Shown: positions 20,181-31,074 of the stretch, piece after piece | Numbering within the stretch: position 1 is the first letter of the stretch | Layout: every line of letters starts with the position of its first letter | Source of the DNA: Porphyra umbilicalis | Lineage: Eukaryota; Rhodophyta; Bangiophyceae; Bangiales; Bangiaceae | Length of the DNA: 37,096 nucleotides | Direction of reading: 5' to 3' | Assembly: GCA_002049455.2 (NCBI GenBank) | Contig: KV919262.1 | Location: 1 to 37,096 of the forward strand | The notes under the pieces: generated by a model | The model's database searches: none | Told to the model about the DNA's origin: nothing | The model's input: the letters and a program-made list of their open reading frames with translations, nothing else | Made by a program: the position numbers and the translations under genes

Positions 20181-22525
20181 ATGTCAAAGCATGGTAGTCC
20201 GCCGAGTCCCAACGGCGACGACGTCCCAATGAGCGGATCTGACGAGGTTTCGGGGCGCGGTGTCAACTATGCGCGCGGTCAGCGGCGCCGTTTCGGTCGG
20301 GCCCAAGCTAACGCGGCACGACTGGCGGCTGAGGCGCTGCGGATCGCCCAAGCCGCGGCAGCGGCGGCCGACGCCTTGCAAAGCTCACGGCTGGATGGAG
20401 CCCTGCAAGCGGCTCGGCGGGGCGACGATGGGCCCCGCGAGTTTAATTCATTGCGGCGCGGCTCGGACGGCGGCCGGTCAGGCCCGAACGATTTTCCACG
20501 CCCCCCTGCTGCCGTCGCGGCGTCTGGCGGGCAGGTGGCAGCCGTCGCGGCGTCTGGCGGGCAGACGGAGGGTGTGCGGCCCGCTCGGCAACCTGGGCAA
20601 CTGCTGTCGGAACCGGCGTCGGCACAGACTCAGCAGGCTATTGGGTCGGGCCCCGTTGCACAGGTGGTTCACTCTGCGTTTGTGTCCGTCATCCAAGGGG
20701 CTCGTGGCACGCTCATTGGCTCCGTTGGCGGGCTGTCACCTGGGCAGCTGAATATGGCGCTAGCTGCGCTCGAATTCGCTGGCCCGGGCTTCCTGCCCGA
20801 CACTAAGCGCCTTGAGATTATGCGGGGCTGCTCATCGGGATGTGGTCACGTGGCGGGCCTCGATTCGACGATGTTGGGAGCTGTAAGCATTCTGCAAGGA
20901 GGTGGCACTGTCACGCAGGCGGCCCGATTTCTGCGCCAAGGCCTCTCGTCGCACGCGTGCGACGGAGCGTGCCGCCAGGCGCACCCTCCGTCGTCTCGAC
21001 TGGTGGACACGCCATCTGAGCGACCCGCTCTGCCACCATCCCGCCGTCCCCGCCCCCACCTACGAGGCGTTTCGCGGTCACCGTCTCCGGGCCCGCCGTC
21101 AAAGCGGCAACGCGGCGCAACCTACCCCCGGACACGGCTCGCGGTCGACGCGGGGGGTGCTGCAGCCAGAGATTCCGACTCTGGCGCGCACGAGAACCCC
21201 AAAACGGGGTACGGTGAGCTGCCTTGGGTCTTTCCCCGCAATGCCGAGCGCCGGGTGGAGCTGTCGCGTGGTGACGCGCAGTCGATCAGGGGCAGGAGCG
21301 CTTTGACGCAGAGGATTGTGGACGGAGTCTTTTTCTGGTTCTTTTCGCGGTCGGTCACCTCCCGGTCTCATGGAGGCTTGCGGGTGCTCTCTTCAATGAC
21401 AGCGGACGCCCTCGTTGGCGCGGCGGCCGGTCTGTCGTGGGGAGTACGCCTCGGGGGCAAGGCGATCAAGGACGGCATGGTACTAAGCGGTGGTGTGTCC
21501 GTGATGCCCGTGCGCACTGGCCGTGTGTGGTGGGGTGTGGTCGTTCGGGACCTCCACAAAGTGTTACCGCTGTTGGTCAAGTACATGAGGTGTGAGACAG
21601 ACTCCCCGGGTGTGCCGGCGTCGTCCGAGGGAAACGTGATCGTTATTGACACATCAGGTGTCGGTAAGGGCGACGGCGGCTGGAACGACCGCGTGCTGAA
21701 CGGCCTGCTCAAGATGCTTGCCTCCACAGTAGCGGACACGTACTCTATCAAGAAGAACGAGCTTGGTCACATCGAGAACAACTTGAAGATGATGCTGCCA
21801 GTCAGTGTCGTGGCACCCAGGCGGAGCTTTACTTACGAGACTGCCGACAACCTTCAAGCTTTCGTAGCTGCTCTGATTGGGGCGCCCGATGACGCCACCC
21901 AAAGGGCGCTGCTGGACGCCAACTCCTCGGACTGGCGGAAAGCGCTCTTCCCGGACGAGTTTCGCCACCTATTGCGGCGCCTACTCGTGGCGCACCACCC
22001 CTCACATGAAGAGCTCAACGAAGAGCAGGAAGCAGAAGCGTTTATGAGCGGGTCTGGCGCGGATGCAGGCAGCAGTGCCGACGGTGGTAGGAACACTTGC
22101 AGCGACCAGAAAATGACCGACCGCGGTGACAGCGAAGACTACGACGACCAAGGACCTGGAGAGGCGCGTGCCGCAAAGACAAGCAGACCATCCGACAGCT
22201 CTGGCAGTCGTGCCCGTAGCCGTTCGAGTGGCGGCAGTGCCGCGGGAGCCGCCAGCAGCCGCACATACGGCGCAGGTGGTGGGCGTCGTGGTGAACGCGG
22301 CGGTCAAGATGCGCAAGACGAAGACGCGCCTGGTGGTGGCCGTATTGGCGATGAGCAGAGTGGCGGTCATGATGAACAAGGACGCGGTGATCGAGATCGG
22401 TCTGACGCTGGCTGCGATGGTGTCCGTGTCGGTCCAGGGGGTGGTGCAGGTGGTGGGCATCGTGGTGCAGGCGGTGTTCAAGCAATTCAACAACAAGACA
22501 CTTGTGGTGGTGGGAGTGTCTTACA
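20181..22525 (+). CDS. unrecognised large protein, 3' end cut by a Copia LTR
   Basis: A continuous frame of about 780 codons from ATG at 20181 to the retrotransposon junction; translation would run a few codons into the LTR and stop at 22544. I do not recognise a family. N-terminus: Arg- and Ala-rich helix (about 30-70), then a short repeat of AAVAASGGQ. A basic cluster SKRQR lies near residue 310. The better-ordered part (about 340-640) includes GELPWVFPRNAERRVELSRG, IVDGVFFWFFSR, VWWGVVVRDLHKVLPLLVKYM, VIVIDTSGVGKGDGG and FPDEFRHLLRRLLVAHHPSHEELNEEQ. The remainder is Ser/Gly/Asp-rich and probably disordered. The ATG begins 115 bp after the 197-bp array. It may be a host gene or an ORF of an unclassified mobile element; the original C-terminus is lost from view. 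Confidence 0.5.
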
Positions 22526-22970
22526 TGAACTCCAATGGAATTGAGGGAGTGTTGAGCTCCGCTCGGGAATTCCATTGGAGCTATACTTACACGCGGGCCT
22601 TTGGTGACTCAAGCTCGTGTACTTGTTGGCATTCCATTGTGTATGACTTGTACTTGTTTGTACTTGATTTGTGTATCTCTCGGTGAGCTCCCCCCTTCTC
22701 GTGGTGAGCTCGGGGGGGATTGTGCGTGGCGTGGTGACTGGATTGTGCGGCGGTGGGCGGCTTACCACCGGGGAGGCGCATGCTCCGCTTTGGGAGGTGC
22801 GCCGCAGGCCCTGCACACGCGGAGAGTGGAAGTGCCTGGGGGAGCACTGAGAGAGGGTCGTCTCTGGGACTGGCAGAGGGGTCGCCTGGGGTATATCAGG
22901 CGGTCCTAGTGGGCCCAAAGCCGCCATCCAAGTAAACCAACGCATCCACCTATCTACCTCCCGCTTCACA
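22526..22970 (+). repeat. Copia 5' LTR
   Basis: Matches the 3' LTR at 36529-36970 almost base for base, from TGAACTCCAATG to CCGCTTCACA. A TATA-like GTATAT near 22891 in the right part is a candidate promoter. It truncates the ORF to its left. Confidence 0.92.
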
Positions 22971-22984
22971 GGTTATGGGCCCAG
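22971..22984 (+). other. Copia primer-binding site, initiator tRNA-Met anticodon-arm type
   Basis: GGTTATGGGCCCAG follows the LTR directly. It is complementary to the conserved anticodon stem-loop of eukaryotic initiator tRNA-Met (CTGGGCCCATAACC), as in Drosophila copia, rather than to a tRNA 3' end. This implies priming by a half-tRNA. Confidence 0.75.
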
Positions 22985-24598
22985 CTGTCGCTGGTGGTCA
23001 TCGTCGTCTTCCCTGCGGTCGCTGGTCGGACGACGTTGCTCGGGTTGCGGTGTGCTCCGGCGTCGCGCGGGCCGATACCTCCGGCGACGTCGTCAGTGCG
23101 GTGCTTGGTCGCGCCGCTGTCGTCAACATGTCAGACAACGGCCGCCTTAGCGGCCCACGGTTTGCGCAGCTGGACGACGATTACAAGGTGTGGGCGGCGT
23201 ACCAGCGTGCGCAGCTCAAGAAAGAGAAGCTGTGGACGGCCGTCGTGACGGACCGCCCTGCTTCTGGTTCGGAAGACAAGAAGTCCGACCCGGTGGTCGA
23301 AGCGTGGGACGCCATGAACGAGGCGGCGCTGGCGACCATCCAGATGTCGGTCAAGCCCGTGCATCTCAACACGGTCACGTCGGTTGACACGGCCAAGGAG
23401 GCGTGGGACGCGCTCAAGGTCATGTTCGAGGCACGTGACAACGCGCAGCTGCTGCGGCTCATGGACGAGCTGAGCAGCCTGAAGAAGGGCGACGACGAAA
23501 ACATCATCAAGTTTGCGTCGCGCGCCAAGATGATCCGGGACGAGCTTGCCATGCTCGGAAACCCGGTGGACGACAACACGCTCGCACTGCGTGTCTTGTC
23601 AGAGTACGGGATGCTCAGGACGGTCTTGGAGAACAAGGACACCAAGCTCGTCATGTCGGACGTGACGGCTAAGCTGCTGCAAGTGGAGCAGCGGAGCATT
23701 ACGGTCACCGCGTCGAAGCCTTCTGGCAGTGTCAAGTCACAAGCCTTTGCTGCAGCGGCGCACAAGAAGTCGTTTGACAAGAAGTCGGTCGTGTGCTTCT
23801 ACTGCAACAAGAAAGGGCACATGCAGCGCGACTGCTACAAGAAGAAGGCGGACGAGGCCAAGGGCAAGGGCAAGCCCGTCGGTGGTGGTCGTGAAGGCGG
23901 CCACGGCGGCGGGCCCCACGCGGGTGCCGCTCTGGCCTACACTGCTTCCACCGGCAATGCCGGGAGCAGCAAGGCTCACGGGAGCACACGCGGGTTATCA
24001 ACCTGGGGGCTTGACTCTGGCGCAACCAACCACATGGCCGCCGGGGATAAGGGCTTCACCGTCCGGACGGCGGGAAGCGGGGCCGAGGTCACCTTGGCCA
24101 ACGGCGACAAGGTGCCCATCAAGGGGCACGGCCACGTCTCAATGGACGTTGGCAAAGGAAACACCAAGACGCGCATGGTACTTGGGGATGCTATGCTCGT
24201 TCCGGACCTGACTAGCAACCTGCTGTCGGTTCGAGCGGTCGACCGCAATCGAGGTGCGGTGGTGTTTGTCGACAACGCCTGCTACATCCTTAGCGACGGG
24301 GATGCTGTTCGCTCGAGCGGAGTGCTCGACAAGGCGTCGGTGGTCGGCAAGGTGAACGACCTGGAGCAGTATGTGCTGAAGGTGACGCCTGTCCAGGCGT
24401 CGGCTAACTCGGCATCCACGCGTATAGCTGGGGAGGCGGAGCTGTGGCACCGTCGTTTCAACCATTTGGGGTTAGAGAACCTCAAGCGGGCGGCCACAAT
24501 GGTTGACGGCATGCCGGTGTCAGTGGCAGACGCCAAGCGCGTTATTGGCACTGTGTGTGTGCCGTGTGTGGACGGCAAGATGGTGCAGGCGCCGAGCC
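22975..24598 (+). CDS. Copia gag, protease and GAG-pre-integrase part of the polyprotein
   Basis: First half of the Copia polyprotein. The frame opens at 22975 inside the primer-binding site, but the likelier start is ATG 23128 (MSDNGRLSG). A Copia-type gag (UBN2-like: YKVWAAYQRAQLKKEKLW, AKEAWDALKVMFEARD, LRLMDELSSLKKG) is followed by a zinc knuckle CFYCNKKGHMQRDC (CX2CX4HX4C), the aspartic protease active site LDSGATNHM, and a GAG-pre-integrase zinc finger (LWHRRFNHLGLENL ... VCVPC). The Gypsy element interrupts the frame just after MVQAPS; the 5' part alone would end at a stop in the Gypsy LTR (24603). The rest continues at 33383 in the frame expected if the insert and one duplicate target copy are ignored. 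Confidence 0.92.
24594..24598. repeat. target-site duplication of the Gypsy element, left copy
   Basis: GAGCC immediately left of the Gypsy LTR, repeated at 33378-33382 on the other side. Five bp is the usual size for Ty3/Gypsy integration. Confidence 0.85.
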
Positions 24599-25097
24599 TG
24601 TAGCGGTTCTAAGCACCACCACGTTGGTTCGTCATCCAGCCGAAGTGACCTCTTGATCAGCTCGGTCCGTCGAAGGAGCTGCCCCGGAAAACAACCCACA
24701 GCCCAGCCTTCCCCCTCGTGCGGGGAGAGGATCACGGCAAAGCCCAGGGGGGAATCGTCGTCCAAAGCACAGTTGGTTTTATCAAACGGCGACGGGGACG
24801 GCGTCCCCGCTGTCAATAAACCCCTCCCAAACCGAACGCCGGTGGCCAAAGTAGCCACCCCAAACGCGCCAAACAGATAAATCCCTCCAAAGCGAAAAGT
24901 TCAAACAAGTAGTAGGGGGGCTGGGAAAACCACTTGGGAAAAGCCCCGCCCCCGACCGAATCCAATCTCCCCGAGATCTGGACAGGTCATTCCCTTGCTG
25001 GCCCGGATCGGGATATTTTGGGGCGGCCCCCCGGGGGTGTGCTGTCCACAGCTGAGGGGCCACGCCCCTTCCAACTGTCAGACCCCCGACCGCCACA
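24599..25097 (-). repeat. Gypsy 3' LTR (left)
   Basis: 499 bp, begins TG and ends CA. Nearly identical to the right LTR. The sequence just inside it (plus strand CAGCCCCCTCG, i.e. minus-strand CGAGGGGGCTG) is the candidate polypurine tract. Confidence 0.93.
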
Positions 25098-25389
25098 CAG
25101 CCCCCTCGTCGCGTGACGTGGCGTCCCTGCCCGTCCCGCGACGACCCCTGGGGAGGGGGTTCCGGCCCAGCCCCCTGGCCGGGTGCCGGCCACAACCGCC
25201 ACCCCCCCCCCCCCCCGATCCTCGCCCCAGAGGGGTTGTCGAGGTCGGTCCGCGGACGGGATTGTCCCCACGCGACACCGGCGTGGCGTGGCGTGCGGCC
25301 CGCACCAGCGTCTGGCGGCCCCCACACCCCCCGTGACGCACTTTGGCCCCACCCCTCTCCATGGGCCCACACGCACACCCCGGTCTCAC

Positions 25390-25790
25390 CCCCCCACCCA
25401 CACAAACGACTCCACGACTCCTCCACGCCACCCCACGACGTAACCCTCCGCGCTCGTTGCGACGCGGTGTTCGCCGACTCGTTCCTCCGCCCACCCCACG
25501 ACGTGCCGTCCACCCCTCCCCCGTGGCACCGGCCGCTCCTTGCTTCTGTCGGCCCCCGGGGGTTCCCCCCCCCCTTCGCCACGCTCACTCCTCGACTCCT
25601 CCCCACCACCCCGCGACGTAACCCATCCGCGCTGGTTGCGACGCGGTGCTCGCCGACTCGTTCCTCCTCCCACCCCACGACGTGCCGTCCACCCCCCCCC
25701 CGTGGTGCCCGTCGCTTCTTGCTTCTTGCTTCTGTGGGTCCTTGGGGGGTCCCCCCCCCCCCCCCCCCCCCTCCTCCTCCACCGCGCGGT
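25390..25790. repeat. 178-bp tandem duplication with long C runs, Gypsy 3' region
   Basis: The segment beginning CGACGTAACCC at 25436 recurs at 25614, a 178-bp step, with the shared GTTGCGACGCGGTG and CCGACTCGTTCCTCC blocks. A run of 21 C (25751-25771) follows. It lies between the chromovirus pol gene and its 3' LTR and is probably non-coding. Confidence 0.75.
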
Positions 25791-25894
25791 TGCCCCCACC
25801 ACCCTCGTCGGACCGAGGACCCGGCGGCCCCCCCCCCCGACAACAATGTGTCCGCGTCTGCGTCGTCCTCCGCGATGGCCAACAAGAAGAGGAG

Positions 25895-26668
25895 ATGGCG
25901 TCCTCCACTGCCGTGGGCCCCCTACCCGTGTTGTCCGACCCGTAGACGTGGGCGCCGGCGTGGGAGCGCGAGGGGGCCCGCGTGGGCGAAGCGGACACGC
26001 TGGCCCGCGCGACGTTCCGGGGCATCGACTCGGTGCGCCCCGCCAACCCGTTCGCCCAGCACAACGCGGCCAGGTCGCACGCCCTCGTACCGTCCCTCGG
26101 CGACCGAGCCTCGTCGATCACCGTGATGCAGCGTAGCCGCGAGGTGGGGTACCGTCGTTCTGACGTCGGCTTCATGGACGACGCCCCCGGGGACTCGCCG
26201 TGGGTGCCGACCTTTGCCTTCATCTTGACGTCTCCCCCGTTCATCGGGGCGTCCGACAAGGAAGATACCACGAAGGTCCAGTCGACGACCGCCCGAAAAA
26301 ACCACCGGGGCGGGCTCACAGGCCACCTCGTCGCCCGTCATCGAGCGGAGTACCCAAGTTGTGCCACCGCGACGCGCTCGCGCTTGAACCTGTCGACTCC
26401 CGCGTGGTGCTACGGGATGGAGGTCCCATACGGCAGCATGATGGAACTCCCGTGGGTCCTCGTGGAAACGACGGACGACCTCCACGCGGGGCGGCATACC
26501 CCGTGGGCCATCCTCCGTATCGAGTGGGCCCGCCTCGAGGCGCCGCTGAACAAGGAAAAGATGAAACACGACGGGAGAGAGGGGACCACCCCACGGGGTA
26601 GTAGTAGCTCAGAGTGTAGAAGGTGTCGTTGCGTCGACTGTGCCGGTCGGCGCGTCAGCGACCAGTAA
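25895..26668 (+). pseudogene. antisense ORF between Gypsy pol and 3' LTR, one in-frame stop
   Basis: A plus-strand frame, opposite to the element's own genes, starts at ATG 25895 (MASSTAVGPLPVLSDP), meets TAG at 25943-25945 and then stays open to TAA at 26666-26668 (about 240 codons). The protein has balanced composition with many aromatics (PFAQHNAARSHALV, GDSPWVPTFAFILTSPPF, WCYGMEVPYGSMMELPWVLVE, PWAILRIEWARLEAP), unlike the GC-driven frames nearby. Extra antisense ORFs in this position are known in some plant Gypsy elements. Its family is unknown to me. Minus-strand frames here (25922-26569, 25585-26319) are also open, so the coding strand is not settled. Confidence 0.4.
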
Positions 26669-26982
26669 ACCCCGCGTAGGTCATTTGCATACCCCTCGCG
26701 AGAGCGCCCCTTGTACCCCGAACCGAATCCCGATCCCACATTGCCATCCGCCTCCTGACAGATCCGCACGGGCCAGCCGGCCCGATCCGCCCCCTCAGAA
26801 CACGTCCGCGATGCCCGATCAATTTGGCCCGACGCCACGGCCACGGGGAGGGCCACGATCCCGCCGCGCGACAGTGGTGGTCACCACCACGGCCACGTGG
26901 CTCCGACCGGGACACGTGTGGTAAACGAAAATCGGCCACGATTCGGAACTTGAAAACCCACGTGTCCCACATGGAAATCGAC

Positions 26983-29900
26983 TTAGGCGAGGAAGTCGAC
27001 GACCGACCCGGCTTCTCCGACTCGTAGGCCCACCCGCCGCATGTACTGGTGCACCTTACGTTTGTCGAATCGACTGGCCAACTCGAGGGTGTCCTCCTCG
27101 GCGTGGTACCCCCACCAGCGGGTCCACAGGCGTAGCGTACCATCGTCAGCGACTTCGTGGCCCACGAAGGCCTCCCAGACGAACTCCTTGCCCGTGTGTT
27201 GATGCCCCTCGGGGACCACGATGTCTTGGGGCACTCCGAGGTTCTGCAGGAGCGTCTGCGGATCCCCCGGCGGGCCCGGCGCCGCCGTCACGTGGTCGCT
27301 GCTCACCGTCTCAGGGTACCCGCCGATGTCCAGCGAGAACGCGCCTTCCCCGCGGGATAGCACCTTGTGGGGTCCGGCCGCGCGGGTTCCGAGCTTGTGC
27401 TTCGTCCGCGCGTGACCATCGACGAACACCCAGTCCCCCGCTTGGATGTCCTTGTTGACCGGCCTCACGCGGACGTCGTAGCTCCTCTTGTACCGCCGCT
27501 GTGCCACCGCGAGGGACCGCCGCACCTTGTGAATGAGGTTGCGTAGCCGCGCTCGGGTGGCCTCGCGGACACCCCGCGGGCTACCGTCCGTCTCCTCGGG
27601 TGCCTGGGAACTGACCATGCGCTCCACGGAGAGGCTCCGTACCCGCTCGGGTGTGACGAACTCGAGCGGCGCCACCCCGGTGCTCTGCTGCGGCCGACTG
27701 TTGTAGGCCAGCGTTAGCATCGACACCAGGTCGTCCCATCGGATTTGATGATCCTCGACATACGTCCGCAGTTGTCCCACGATGGTCCGGTTGTACCGTT
27801 CCACTTGGCCGTTCGTCTGCGGGTGGTACGTCGTGGAGTACCGATTGGCGATCCCGAGTAGTGAGCAGACCCCTTGGAAGTACGTGGAACGGAACTGGGG
27901 GCCATTGTCGGACAACACCGTCGCCGGGGGTCCATAGGCCGCCACCCAGTAGTCCAAAAAGGCCGCCGCAATGGATTCCGCGTCGATCCGCTGAAGGGGG
28001 ATGGCCCGCGTCATCTTGGAGAAGCGATCCACGATGACCAACAGGTGTTCGTTCCCCGCCTCGATTCGGGGGAGGGGACCGAGCAGGTCCATACACAGGT
28101 CCGTCAGCGGCTCCGTCGGGGGGAATGTCTTGAGGTAGTTCGTCTTCCGTCGCTTGCCGACGCGGTTCCGCGCGCACTGCACGCAGTTCGCCACGAAGGC
28201 GTAGACGTCCACCACCATACACTCCCAATAAAACCATCGTCGCATCGACGTGTACATCTTGTTGGCCCCCGGATTTCCGGCTTGCGGGGGGTAGTGCTCC
28301 CGCATCATCACCCCGTAGCGCATGTGGGTCGGCACGTAGACTTGCGTGGCTCCGTCCAGCGGTGCGGTGCGGACCAACAGGCCGTTCGGATCCTCGGGGA
28401 ACCGGGACTTGTCGTTGCCGTCCATGGCTGCCCGAACCTCCTTGCACCGGTCGTCCTCCGCCTGCCCGTCGAGGAGCTCCGCGAGCGTCAGGGGGGACAG
28501 ATCCCCTCCCTCCGTCTGCGGTGGCAGTTGCCACGCCGCCGACGAGTTGGGTAAGGCCAAACAGGGTACCGCGTCGGGTATCGCCCCCTCGTCTCCCGCG
28601 GGTGTTGAGATGCGTGACATCGTGTTCGCCGCGTGGTGTGACGCCCCGGGGCGCGTCTGTACCACGAAGTCGAACTCCGCCAGTCGCAACCGCCACCGCG
28701 GCAGCCTCCCGTGGGCCCCGTCCATATGCAGCATCCACTTGAGCGCCGCGTGGTCCGTGCGCACCGTGAAGCGGGTCCCCTCGACGTAGGGACGAAGGAG
28801 AAGGGATGCCCATACCACCGCGAGGCACTCTCGCTCCGTCGTCCTGTAGTTCCGCTCCGCCGCGTTGAGGGAGCGACTCCAATAGCCCACGGGTTGCGTG
28901 GACTTATCGGGTTGTTCCTGTAGTAGGACCGCGCCGACCTGCCCCGCGCTTGCGTCCGTGTCCAGCGTGTAGGCCCCGTGTCGCCGCGGTAGGGCGAGGA
29001 TGGGTGCCTCCGTGAGCCGCCTCTTGAGCTCCTCGAACGCCCCCAACGCCTCGTCCGACAACGTCCCCCACCGATCGGGCCTCTTGGAACTCGTCATCGC
29101 GGCCAGCGGCCGTGCCACTTGGGCGTAGTCTTTGACGAACCTCCGATAGACGTTACACATCCCGAGGAAGCTGCGCAGGTCCTTCTTGCACCGCGGGGGA
29201 GACGCCTCCTTGAGTCCGCGGATTTTCTTGTCTTGCACCTTCAGCTCCCCCCGGCCCACGATATGGCCCAAATACTCCACCTCCTCTTGGAACAAGTGGC
29301 ACTTCTTAGCCTTGAGGGAGACGCCCGAGCCACGGAGCGCCGCGAAAACCTCCCGTAGGTGTTCCACGTGTTCCCCCGCCGTCTGCGAGAAGACTATGAT
29401 GTCGTCGAGGTACACGAGGCAGCTCTCTCACTTGAGTCCCCCGAGGATCATGTCGATGGCCCGTTGGAAGGTCGCCGGGGCATTGGACAGCCCGAAGGGA
29501 AGGCGGATGTAGCGATAGGCCCCCTCGTGGAGAACGAAGGTCGTCTTGTCCCGGTCCTCGTCCGCCACGGGGATCTGCCAATACCCCGAGTTGCAGTCGA
29601 GCGTAGAGAACACCTTGGCGTCCCCGAGGAAGTCGATGCAGTCGTCCATACGGGGTAGCGGATACACGTCCCGTACCGTCACCTCGTTGAGCTGCCGGTA
29701 GTCCACGCAGAACCGCATCGTCCCGTCGGGTTTGGGCACCAGGACCACGGGGAAGGCCCACTCCGCGCTCGAGGGCTCGATGACCCCGAGGTCCCGCTGT
29801 CGTTGCACCTCCTTGGCGATGACGTCCCGCGAGGCATGGCTCGCCCGATAAGGTTGGGCCCGCCGTGGGCGTGCCCCGGGGGTCACCTCGATCCGATGCG

Positions 29901-31074
29901 GGGTGACGTCGACCTTGCCGAGTTGCCCCGCCCATAGCGCCTTGTACTCCTCGAGGAGGTCGTCCACGTCACCACGAAGCGTGTCGGGGACGCCCTCCCA
30001 GTGGACCTTCGGCTTGGGATACGTCTTGTCCGGCGGGTGAGGTGGAGGTTGTCCCTCGTCGATCCTCTCTTCGGCTTGCCGCCCCGTCTTGAACTCCTCG
30101 TCGGGCTTGTCACGGGGGTCCGCCCCCATCGTTAGGACCGCCCCCGGTTCCTCCTCCTCCTCGACGACGCGCAGCGGTCCATTGTAGGCCGTCGCGGTTC
30201 CGATGACATACCCCTTCGTTAGGTGCACCGGCATGTCCCCGATGTTCGTCAGGCAGAGGGACCGCGGGGTGTTGGGGGAGAACTCCGCGACCGCGTTGTG
30301 CAACAGTACCTTCCGTCGGCTCATTTTGACGGGGCGTTCCCGTACCAGGTGGACCCCCTTGACGTTGCAGCATACTTGGACCGCCTGGATGCACCGCGGG
30401 CCCACGGTTACCCCTTGCCAAAGCCGGATAGCCCCAGCTTGGGCCTACGGCTTGTTCCCTCGGCGCGGGGGCGCGGGCCGCGTGTTCCCCGTCCAACCCC
30501 GCACCGCCACCGTGGAAGTGCCATCGTCCCACTTGATCGTCTGCGTCTTGGGGGAGATGGTGTCCACGTAGTTCCGCTGGAAGTCCCACCCGAGGATGAG
30601 CGGCACCGACAGCGACTTGACCACGAGGAAGTCATACTCCATGGCGGTCCCCCCGACGTAGATGGTCAGGGACACCTCCGCGTTCACCTTGAGCAGCTGC
30701 TCCGAGGCGTCACTCACTTGGGTCCGGGGCGGCGCCCGCGACGAGTACTCGTTCCATCCCTCGGGCAACATATCCGCGCGGATCACACTGGGCCCGGCGC
30801 CCGTGTCGACCACCGCCCTTGTGGGGGTGGGGGTCTGCCACGGCGCCAACTGGTACAAGGCCCCGATCTCAAAATTCTCCTTGCGTAACAGCAACAGCGT
30901 CCCCTTAAACCGCGGGCGGAATCGCCCACGACGACAGGGACATCGGGCCGGGACGGGCCACGTCGCGCTTACCCCCGGGGAGGCAAACGTAACACGACGG
31001 GGGGCAACCGGGGAGCTGGGGCGGACAGGGGGGATTGAGGGGGATGGCGAGGCCACCCCCCCTAGGCTTTTCCC
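26983..31074 (-). pseudogene. Gypsy pol: protease, RT, RNase H, integrase, chromodomain-like tail
   Basis: One frame entered by -1 frameshift from gag, broken by TAG (30447-30445) and TGA (29430-29428). In order: aspartic protease AVVDTGAGPSVIR and LILGWDF; reverse transcriptase with VLVPKPDGTMRFCVDYRQLN, LPFGLSNAPATFQ and YLDDIIVFS; RNase H (LDTDAS, TERECLAVVW, RTDHAALKW); integrase zinc finger with His to Asn at the usual second His (AGNPG, codon 28275-28273) but NCVQC intact; integrase core D-D-E (IVDRFSKM, LSDNGPQF, GQVERYNR); C-terminus FVWEAFVGHEV...WTRWWGYHAEEDTLE, resembling a chromodomain. The TGA stands directly before the YLDD catalytic region, at a position that is usually Trp in Gypsy elements. 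These breaks make the copy defective. Confidence 0.93.
31027..31074 (-). promoter_or_regulatory. -1 programmed frameshift signal at gag/pol junction
   Basis: Slippery heptamer GGGAAAA (31074-31068) lies in the gag frame as G GGA AAA, followed by GCC and the gag stop TAG (31064-31062). Slipping back one base leads straight into the pol frame. Four bases downstream, AGGGGGG (31063-31057) can pair with CCCCCCT (31033-31027), enclosing a small TGGC-ctc-GCCA hairpin. Heptamer, spacer and stem together match the -1 frameshift architecture. Confidence 0.75.
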
